This document shows positions 1 through 4,548 of a stretch of DNA of 9,979 bases, piece after piece. This stretch comes from Oxalobacter sp. Its GTDB lineage: Bacteria > Pseudomonadota > Gammaproteobacteria > Burkholderiales > Burkholderiaceae_D. The translations under genes and the position numbers were made by a program. Position 1 is the first letter of the stretch. Each line of letters opens with the position of its first letter. The notes under the pieces are model-generated. The model was given only the letters and a program-made list of their open reading frames with translations. It did not search any database and had not been told where the DNA came from. The stretch is from positions 1 through 9,979 of the forward strand of contig JAAZED010000108.1 in assembly GCA_012512465.1 (NCBI GenBank), in the 5' to 3' direction.

Positions 1-490
1 AGCCGATCTCGTGGGCATTTCTGCGTGCCTCAGGCACATCCACTGCACCATCCGAACCGGGGACAACAGGAATATCCAGCGTTTTTGCCAGTGCACGAAC
101 CTGCACCTTGTTGCCTAAAAGCCGCATCGGCTCCTGTTCGGCACCAATAAAAATCATGCCGGCTTCTTTACAGATACGCGGAAAATTTTCATCTTCAGAG
201 GCGAATCCCCAGCCGGGATGAATAGCCGAAATTCCGCGCTGCTTGGCGAGCCTTACAATGCGTTCCACATCCAGATAGGCGCGCGGATCTTCGCCGAGGA
301 GCATCAATTCCAGTGCCGCAGAAGCTGCTGGTGCCGTTTTGTCGACATCAGTCGCCGTCATGACTGCAACCGCATCAAAACTTTCACGGATAGAGCGGCA
401 AATTCGTCGGGCCGGGATACCCCGGTTGGCTACCAGAATAGCCTTTCCCTTCAGTTCCTTTGCAACTTGCTCAAATGTTTTTCTGGACAT
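1..490 (-). CDS. Biotin-dependent carboxylase, biotin carboxylase N-terminal domain (pyruvate carboxylase-like), 3' part outside window
   Basis: Only the first 163 residues are visible; the gene continues beyond the left edge. They match the N-terminal (pre-ATP-grasp) domain of biotin carboxylases: a Rossmann-like start with VANRG at residues 20-24, HPGWGF at 91-96 (E. coli AccC has HPGYGF), a GNK at 126-128 where the family has its ATP-binding lysine, and VVPGSDG at 142-148. Such domains carboxylate biotin using ATP and bicarbonate. ANRGIPARRICRSI replaces the usual ANRGEIA; from memory this variant occurs in long pyruvate carboxylases of anaerobes such as Desulfovibrio, so pyruvate carboxylase is my best guess, but an acyl-CoA carboxylase subunit cannot be excluded. 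The ATG at 488-490 is preceded by a GAGAGG ribosome site about 8 bases upstream. The biotin ligase gene lies 118 bp upstream on the same strand. Confidence 0.85.
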   Translation of the reverse strand, partial: MSRKTFEQVAKELKGKAILVANRGIPARRICRSIRESFDAVAVMTATDVDKTAPAASAALELMLLGEDPRAYLDVERIVRLAKQRGISAIHPGWGFASEDENFPRICKEAGMIFIGAEQEPMRLLGNKVQVRALAKTLDIPVVPGSDGAVDVPEARRNAHEIG

Positions 491-518
491 GCTTATTCCT
501 CTCAACAAACTAATAACC

Positions 519-534
519 GCGCACCACGGTGCAC
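519..534. repeat. Short near-perfect palindrome ahead of the carboxylase gene
   Basis: GCGCACC and GGTGCAC form 7-base arms around AC, with one mismatch that can pair as G-U in RNA. It lies in the 118-bp gap between birA and the carboxylase, about 30 bases before the carboxylase start codon. It could be a protein-binding site or a small leader hairpin; nothing else supports either. Weak -10-like sequences (TATATT, TAGATA) lie upstream in the same gap, without a matching -35. Confidence 0.3.
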
Positions 535-608
535 GGCGGCAAACTATCTAACAACCACACACAATATATCGTGCGCGGCGACAAATCATCCATCGCTTTG
601 ACGGCACA

Positions 609-1541
609 TCAGGTCCGAGCGAGGCTCCCGCTGAAAATTTCATGAGTCTTTCCGTCGAAAGCCTGTAACAGCAGGCCTCCATTGGGGCTTACACCACTCA
701 GTCTGCCGCTGAGCGTGGCGCCGTCCGTGTCAGTGACAGAGACGGCTTCTCCCTTCCATGCGAGAAACGGATCAGCCAATTCAGGCAACATTTTTGTTGC
801 GGATTGGGCAAACGATTGACTATACGCAAAAATCATCTCGTTTACAAGTGCTTGCCATAGGGAAAATGGTGCCTGCGAAATCGGCGTTTTATCGCCCGTT
901 AGCAAGAGTCCGGCCGGTGTGGCCCGCTCGCGGCGTAATTGCTCAGCCTCCGGCAGAATACGGAGGTTGACCCCCACCCCTGCCAGCATGACGCCATCCC
1001 GGTTTTCAACCAGAATCCCCGCCGCTTTTCCCGCTTCCGGATTCAGCAGATCATTTGGCCACTTGAGTCGGACAGGGCAGCCCAAACGCGAAAAAGCAGC
1101 CGCCAGCAAAACCCCGATAACAAGCGCTGCCGCATCCGACTGAAAAACCGGCGTATCCGGCAGGCGAAATGTGACATACAGATTGCCGCGCGGCGACTGC
1201 CAGTGCCGGCGAAACTGCCCTCTTCCCGCTGTCTGACTGGCCGCCAGCACAGCGCCCCAGGCAGGCAATACCCCCTTTTGCGCCAGTGTATGGGCAACCG
1301 CAAAGGTCGAGCTCACTTCGTCACAAAGATAGACCGGTGCGGGAACACGAAAAAAAGCTGCCGCATCACCAACAGCCGGCATAACCGGACCAAGCAGTGC
1401 ATCCGGCCCGAAAAGCGCTTCAGGCGAAAACGGATGCGCCTGCTCATCCAGACCTTCTGTCAGCGCATAACAGCCCATCTCAACCGGCGTATCCGGCAGG
1501 GATATCCCCAAAAAAGAGCGAAAAGAAGAAACATCTGGCAT
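609..1541 (-). CDS. birA: Biotin--[acetyl-CoA-carboxylase] ligase (biotin protein ligase), no DNA-binding domain seen
   Basis: This 310-residue protein activates biotin with ATP to biotinyl-AMP and transfers it to a lysine of carboxylase carrier domains. Visible family signatures are SQTAGRGQF at residues 102-110 followed by HWQSPRGNLY at 113-122 (biotin/ATP loop), KWPNDLL at 160-166 with the conserved lysine, and GILVEN at 175-180 followed by GVGVNL. Residues 262-310 resemble the small C-terminal SH3-like domain. The first ~68 residues are unusual: they show no helix-turn-helix like that of E. coli BirA and no motif I know, so the enzyme probably does not repress biotin genes itself. The ATG at 1541 has no clear ribosome site (upstream GCCGCAGTT); an internal ATG at residue 22 is possible but no better. 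The partner gene downstream encodes a biotin-dependent carboxylase. Confidence 0.92.
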   Translation of the reverse strand: MPDVSSFRSFLGISLPDTPVEMGCYALTEGLDEQAHPFSPEALFGPDALLGPVMPAVGDAAAFFRVPAPVYLCDEVSSTFAVAHTLAQKGVLPAWGAVLAASQTAGRGQFRRHWQSPRGNLYVTFRLPDTPVFQSDAAALVIGVLLAAAFSRLGCPVRLKWPNDLLNPEAGKAAGILVENRDGVMLAGVGVNLRILPEAEQLRRERATPAGLLLTGDKTPISQAPFSLWQALVNEMIFAYSQSFAQSATKMLPELADPFLAWKGEAVSVTDTDGATLSGRLSGVSPNGGLLLQAFDGKTHEIFSGSLART

Positions 1542-1615
1542 AACTGCGGCTGACTGACAAAAAACAGGGCGACAAGAACAAAATATCCTGTCGCATCAAA
1601 AAGATAACAGGAATA

Positions 1616-1621
1616 ATTATA
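1616..1621 (-). promoter_or_regulatory. birA: Possible -10 element of the birA promoter
   Basis: On the minus strand there is a perfect TATAAT about 75 bases before the birA start codon. No convincing -35 hexamer sits 16-18 bases upstream, so this is only a candidate. Between it and birA lies an interrupted inverted repeat, CGACA at 1570-1574 and TGTCG at 1589-1593. Confidence 0.3.
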
Positions 1622-1682
1622 TCGCTATCCGAATCATGATGTGCTGGATAAACTGATGTTTTCTCTTTGATAATGTGGGCTG

Positions 1683-1951
1683 ATGGACAAGTCACTGTTT
1701 GAGACCCGGTACCGACGCGATATTCTTGAAACGCAAACCCAGCTTTTTAACGGGGAAAAGAAAGAAATCACATTTGCCATCAGCAACGCGCCACTGGATG
1801 ATCCGGACTATTCGGAAAAGGGCCGTTTCCACCTTCACAAGAATACGCTCCTGAAAAGTATTTTTCTCTTCGCCGAAAGTTTCACCGGCTGCTGGCACTC
1901 AAGGAATGCTGCACGAAAGAAACCCCTCCCGAAAAAGCGTCCGGGGAATAA
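1683..1951 (+). pseudogene. Small hypothetical gene, apparently frameshifted at a T-run
   Basis: I do not recognise this gene. The ATG at 1683 opens a frame that stays open to 1961 (92 residues), but its last ~25 residues turn into a basic, oddly coded tail. One extra T in the five-T run at 1861-1865 would move translation into the frame that reads SLRRKFHRLLALKECC and ends with KASGE and TAA at 1949-1951, giving about 88 residues with a helical, charged C-terminus and ordinary codons. I infer a one-base deletion in the homopolymer, or a sequencing error there. There is no good ribosome site; a GATAAT at 1669-1674 lies so close to the ATG that a transcript from it would be nearly leaderless. 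No signal peptide or membrane segment is seen. The frame could also be non-coding. Confidence 0.3.
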
Positions 1952-2048
1952 TGCACTTTAAGTTTCTGATGGCTCTGCCTTATTCCTGTCTGTGATGTTT
2001 TTTGATAAGCTGTGAGTTCTCTTGCAATTGCTTTCATGGAGACAGGAT

Positions 2049-2474
2049 ATGACCTCATCCAAAACCAAAACCGGATTGCTCGCCCTGTGCATGGCATCGC
2101 TTCTTATGTCCGGCTGCTCCACACTGGACACGCCTGACGGAACTTATGCCGGCAATATATTCAGTGCCGGGATTGTCCCTGTTTTCACGACATTTTATGC
2201 ACAACCGCTGGATGAAAATAAACAGATGTATGGCACTTTCATGTACCGGGAAAATGATTACTGGGTAACCGGCTCCATCAGCCGCTGCCAGTTCAAGCCG
2301 GAACACCAGGTTATCTGCCAGTGGCATGACAAGCATGGCGCGGGCATTATGGATGTCCGTTTTGATGAGCAGTATGAATCTTTTGACGGAAACTGGGGAA
2401 CGTATTGCGGTACTCGTCCTGATCTGATCTGGAACGGGAAAAGGGCGCAGATGACTCCCGGTGACAGCCAATGA
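2049..2474 (+). CDS. Small outer-membrane lipoprotein of unknown function
   Basis: The predicted precursor has 141 residues. It starts with a lipoprotein signal: charged MTSSKTK, a hydrophobic stretch LLALCMASLLM and the lipobox LMSGC, with Cys23 as the lipidated residue. Serine at +2 (no aspartate) predicts sorting to the outer membrane. The mature part is rich in aromatic residues and has three further cysteines (80, 90, 120), the last in NWGTYCG; these could form a disulfide in the periplasm. I recognise no named domain. The ATG at 2049 is chosen because GGAGA lies 8 bases before it and the signal peptide begins there; a TTG nine codons upstream in frame has no such support. The DUF2059 gene follows after 40 bp on the same strand, so both envelope proteins may be transcribed together. 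Confidence 0.8.
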   Translation: MTSSKTKTGLLALCMASLLMSGCSTLDTPDGTYAGNIFSAGIVPVFTTFYAQPLDENKQMYGTFMYRENDYWVTGSISRCQFKPEHQVICQWHDKHGAGIMDVRFDEQYESFDGNWGTYCGTRPDLIWNGKRAQMTPGDSQ

Positions 2475-2514
2475 GTCAAGACTATTCTTTTTAACACTTA
2501 ACCAGGGATAAACA

Positions 2515-3000
2515 ATGAAACGTTTGATGATTTTTATTCTGGCTGCTTTTGTCTCATGCGGCGCCCTTGCGCAGACCAGCCAGCCGGCAAGCAAGGCTTC
2601 CATTGAGCAATTGCTTGAAATAATGGAAACCAAACAGATGTATGAAGCAACCATGCAGGAAATGACCAAAATGGTTGACCAGTCCACCGCCCGCATCATG
2701 AACCGTATCCCGCCAGAAAAGCAGGGCAAGTTCAAAAAAGCCATGGCACAACTGGACACGATCATCAAGGAAGAGATGAGCTGGGACAAAATGAAATCCC
2801 AGTATGTTCAGATTTACATGGAAACCTTCACACAGCAGGAAATTGATGATCTTGCCGCTTTTTACCAAACCCCGTCAGGCAAGTCCTTTATCAAGAAACA
2901 GCCGCTGGTCATCCAGCGTACATCAGCGATTTCCCAGGAGAAAATGGGCGTGATGATGGAGCGCTTCTCCAATATGATGCAGCAGGTAATGGCCGAATAA
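2515..3000 (+). CDS. Secreted (periplasmic) DUF2059 domain protein
   Basis: The product has 161 residues with a classic signal peptide (MKRLMIF, hydrophobic core, cleavage after ALA at residue 19), so the mature protein should be periplasmic. Residues ~88-130 carry the DUF2059 pattern: W90 followed by KMKSQY, then FTQQEIDDLAAFYQTPSG and KKQP (proteins of this family share an E-x-x-x-L-x-x-F-Y-x-[ST]-P-x-G core). The molecular function of DUF2059 proteins is not established. The mature chain is methionine-rich and predicted helical. AGGGA lies 6 bases before the ATG. The gene follows a lipoprotein gene by 40 bp on the same strand, which suggests a two-gene envelope unit. No convincing terminator is seen after it, only a weak inverted repeat GCGGAC...GTCCGC at 3030-3060 without a T-run. 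Confidence 0.85.
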   Translation: MKRLMIFILAAFVSCGALAQTSQPASKASIEQLLEIMETKQMYEATMQEMTKMVDQSTARIMNRIPPEKQGKFKKAMAQLDTIIKEEMSWDKMKSQYVQIYMETFTQQEIDDLAAFYQTPSGKSFIKKQPLVIQRTSAISQEKMGVMMERFSNMMQQVMAE

Positions 3001-3079
3001 TCAGCATGTTGGCTTATTGTCCCAGACAAGCGGACTCAATGGCACAAGCGGTAGGTCCGCCTGATTCTTAACCATCACC

Positions 3080-3616
3080 ATGCCAACCTTATTCACACAT
3101 GCCGCAATTCCTGTGGGACTGGGTATAGGATTGGGGAAAAAAAACCATTCCAACCCGCCTGCTGGTGGCAGGCATCCTTTTTTCGGTCATACCGGACTTT
3201 GATGGTATCGGCTTCTGAACTGGGATTTCGTATGGTTCCACGATCGGCCACCGGGGGCTGACACACTCCCTTGTCTTTGCTGTCGTGCTTGCGCTGTTTG
3301 GCATCCTTTTTTTCAAGTGGTTTCGCACAACAGCCAGGGCCACTTTTTTCTTTCTGCTGCTGACAACGGTTTCGCATACCCTGCTTGACAGCATAACCAA
3401 TGGGGGACTGGGCGTTGTCTTTTTCTGGCCCTGGTCAAACAAGCGTTATTTTCTTCCCTGGCAGGTCATTGAAGTTTCCCCCATCCGGATTTCTGATTTT
3501 CTTTCCCGGCGTGGCTACGTCGTTTTGATATCGGAACTCAAATGGATCTGGGCACCCTGTCTTTCGGCAGGGTTTATCCTGATGGCAACACGGCGGATTT
3601 TTTCCGCCGCTCATAA
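3080..3616 (+). pseudogene. DUF457 / YdjM-like membrane-bound metal-dependent hydrolase, broken by a frameshift and an in-frame stop
   Basis: The joined frames give a recognisable DUF457 membrane protein: MPTLFTHAAIPVGLGIGLG, KTIPTRLLVAGILFSVIPD with FDGIG, then GHRGLTHSL (metal-binding H/D motifs of the family), a second HTLLDSITNGG, and WPWSNKRYFLPW. Three changes interrupt it. (1) The run of eight A at 3137-3144 is one base too long, so the starting frame ends at 3200-3202. (2) A TGA at 3216-3218 stands where relatives have an ordinary residue; CGA to TGA is a likely origin. (3) After RRIF the frame runs on into the opposite gene to 3884; one more T in the six-T run at 3598-3603 would restore an ending FFRRS and TAA at 3614-3616, giving ~178 residues, about the family length. 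Lesions 1 and 2 are seen directly; lesion 3 is inferred. No clear ribosome site precedes 3080. Confidence 0.8.
3591..3609. repeat. Stable hairpin with T5 loop between convergent genes
   Basis: CGGCGGA (3591-3597) and TCCGCCG (3603-3609) are perfect 7-base arms around five T. It lies at the end of the broken DUF457 gene and 27 bases past the stop of the convergent zinc-ribbon gene. No T-run follows on either strand, so it is not a standard intrinsic terminator, but it could protect or pause the 3' ends. Confidence 0.45.
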
Positions 3617-3620
3617 TGAA

Positions 3621-3634
3621 AGGGCAAGCGCCCT
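3621..3634 (-). terminator. Weak candidate terminator of the zinc-ribbon gene
   Basis: On the minus strand, directly after the TAA stop at 3636-3638, AGGGC and GCCCT pair around a GCTT loop, followed by TTCATT. The stem is short and the T-run poor, so it would be inefficient alone; a second hairpin follows a dozen bases on. Confidence 0.3.
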
Positions 3635-3635
3635 G

Positions 3636-4127
3636 TTAATCAATTGGCGGGGGTTTGTCAGGTACCTCCATGATATCCTTGCTCTGGCAATAGATACCCC
3701 AACTGCCGGCGGAATAATGAAAATCACCTTCGGCAAAAGCCGCCTTTTTCTTTTGCATTTTTCCGTTGCGGTCTTTCACGCTGTATTGATAACAAAGCAC
3801 GCTGCCATCAATATTGGTTTTGATGTCATCCATCTGAACCGAATCCGGATCAGCCACGCTGGTTTTAAGAAGGAAAGTCGCTGACATGATGCGCTGGTGA
3901 ATTTTTTCTGCGCGTCTTGCTGCGTCTATCTCTGCACGGGTACGGACTTTTTCCTGGCTGCGATTAAAGATTATCAGGCCCATTGCCCCTGCCAGAACAA
4001 TAACCAGGCCGATCATCATCCACATGACACGCCGGTTTTTCTTTGGACCAAGCGAATCGCAATGCGGACACTTGTCCGCAGTTTCAATCACATCATTTTT
4101 ACAGATTTTGCACTTAACCAACGCCAT
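3636..4127 (-). CDS. Zinc-ribbon, single-pass membrane protein with a small soluble C-terminal domain
   Basis: The 163-residue product begins with a zinc ribbon, C6-x2-C9 and C20-x2-C23 (KCKICK and KCPHCD). A basic stretch PKKNRR and one hydrophobic helix at ~34-54 follow, then a charged, probably helical linker (55-80) and a C-terminal domain. That domain contains LKTSVADPDSVQ at 87-98, reminiscent of the L-x-D-P-D-S-[VA] pattern in small envelope proteins, and SVLCYQYSVKDRNG at 109-122, plus GSWGIYC at 141-147. By the positive-inside rule the ribbon should be cytoplasmic and the C-terminal domain periplasmic. The function is unknown; I would not infer DNA binding from the ribbon alone. AAGG lies 7 bases before the ATG. 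It has its own promoter overlapped by a 22-bp palindrome, and it converges on a pseudogene. Confidence 0.8.
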   Translation of the reverse strand: MALVKCKICKNDVIETADKCPHCDSLGPKKNRRVMWMMIGLVIVLAGAMGLIIFNRSQEKVRTRAEIDAARRAEKIHQRIMSATFLLKTSVADPDSVQMDDIKTNIDGSVLCYQYSVKDRNGKMQKKKAAFAEGDFHYSAGSWGIYCQSKDIMEVPDKPPPID

Positions 4128-4150
4128 GAAAAAACCTTACGTTATTGAGT

Positions 4151-4172
4151 TTGTCACCTTTTAAGGTGACAA
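4151..4172. promoter_or_regulatory. Perfect 22-bp palindrome, likely operator of the zinc-ribbon gene
   Basis: TTGTCACCTT and AAGGTGACAA are perfect 10-base arms separated by TT. The palindrome begins at the last base of the -10 element and covers the expected transcription start, the classic position for a repressor operator. No regulator gene is seen in the window. Its core, ACCT-N4-AGGT, loosely recalls operators of Xre-family antitoxin regulators such as MqsA (AACCT-spacer-AGGTT as I remember it), but that link is speculative. As RNA it could also form a leader hairpin, although the predicted start falls inside it. Confidence 0.65.
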
Positions 4173-4180
4173 GTATACCA
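4172..4180 (-). promoter_or_regulatory. Extended -10 promoter of the zinc-ribbon gene
   Basis: On the minus strand TGGTATACT matches the extended -10 pattern TGnTATAAT with one mismatch. It stands about 45 bases before the start codon at 4127. The -35 region is poor (an ATGACA lies 20 bases upstream), which is tolerable for an extended -10 promoter. The expected start is near 4165, within the palindrome. Confidence 0.55.
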
Positions 4181-4262
4181 ATTAAATCTCATTCGGCTGT
4201 CATTCCAGGTGCCAGAAAGTCGCCTGATGAAAAAAACCATGCCAAAAGCCTGCTGCCAGCAT

Positions 4263-4295
4263 AAAAAAATTCCATCGTCCCTGATGGAATTTTTT
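4263..4295 (-). terminator. Intrinsic terminator after the 58-residue small gene
   Basis: A perfect 13-base inverted repeat (GATGGAA plus six T on one arm, six A plus TTCCATC on the other) surrounds the loop 4277-4282. On the minus strand it ends in a run of seven T. It starts 20 bases after the stop codon of the small gene at 4315. The symmetry means it could also stop plus-strand transcription, but no plus-strand gene is seen just before it. Confidence 0.8.
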
Positions 4296-4314
4296 GCCGG
4301 ATGCGCTGAACCAG

Positions 4315-4491
4315 TCAATGCATGCCTTCCGGGAAAGTGTCTGCATCCGGCTGGCTGCCGTTTTTTTTCTTCCCTTTGCGGCGATCAGACGTGTGACGGT
4401 CGGCTTTGCGACGTTCGGCAATCCGCCTCTCGCGAAACAGATTCAGATCATAGCTGGCCTGTTCATAGGGACTCAAGGGTGTTTTTGTCAT
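4315..4491 (-). CDS. Small basic hypothetical protein (58 residues)
   Basis: The frame begins MTKTPLSPYEQASYDLNLF and continues with a strongly basic segment: RERRIAERRKADRH at 20-33, then SDRRKGKKK at 35-43, and an acidic, Pro/Gly-containing tail ending PEGMH. The ERR/DRR repetition suggests one amphipathic helix. I know of no assigned function. A role in binding nucleic acid or another acidic partner is only a possibility. The case for a real gene: ordinary codons throughout, a clean intrinsic terminator 20 bases past the TGA, and position just downstream of glgP on the same strand. Against it: the ribosome site is weak (GTAAG about 5 bases before the ATG) and a strong terminator stands between glgP and this start, so expression needs read-through or a promoter inside the end of glgP. 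A run of eight A lies inside the Lys codons. Confidence 0.6.
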   Translation of the reverse strand: MTKTPLSPYEQASYDLNLFRERRIAERRKADRHTSDRRKGKKKNGSQPDADTFPEGMH

Positions 4492-4505
4492 AACTGCTTA
4501 CGTGA

Positions 4506-4548
4506 GAAAAGTCAGGCCGCCGGCTCCTGAAAGCCGGCGGCCGGTGAC
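4506..4548 (-). terminator. glgP: Strong intrinsic terminator of glgP
   Basis: It begins directly after the glgP stop. GGCCGCCGGCT and AGCCGGCGGCC are perfect 11-base arms around a six-base loop (4526-4531); GTCA and TGAC extend the stem across a two-base bulge. On the minus strand the stem is followed by TTTTCTC. The GC-rich stem with T-run is typical of a Rho-independent terminator and should end most transcripts before the small gene at 4491. Confidence 0.85.

Noticed and set aside
939..1553. 204-codon open frame on the plus strand
   Set aside because: It is antisense to birA, extremely Arg/Gln-rich, and has no ribosome site.
2055..2789. 244-codon open frame on the minus strand
   Set aside because: It is antisense to both the lipoprotein and the DUF2059 gene, which have clear signal peptides and ribosome sites.
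3026..3060. Repeat ACAAGCGG (twice) and GCGGAC/GTCCGC stem after the DUF2059 gene
   Set aside because: The arms are short, the loop is long and no T-run follows, so it is not supported as a terminator or a repeat array.
3216..3218. The TGA in the DUF457 gene as a selenocysteine codon
   Set aside because: The position is not a known catalytic Cys/Sec site, the same gene has a frameshift upstream, and I see no selenocysteine insertion hairpin directly after it.
3617..3884. Extension of the DUF457 frame into the zinc-ribbon gene
   Set aside because: Family similarity ends at about 3605; the rest is a readthrough shadow antisense to a good gene.
4200..4421. 73-codon minus-strand frame overlapping the small gene
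   Set aside because: It runs through the clear terminator at 4263-4295 and has odd composition (Trp/Phe/His-rich end); the 4315-4491 frame fits the signals better.
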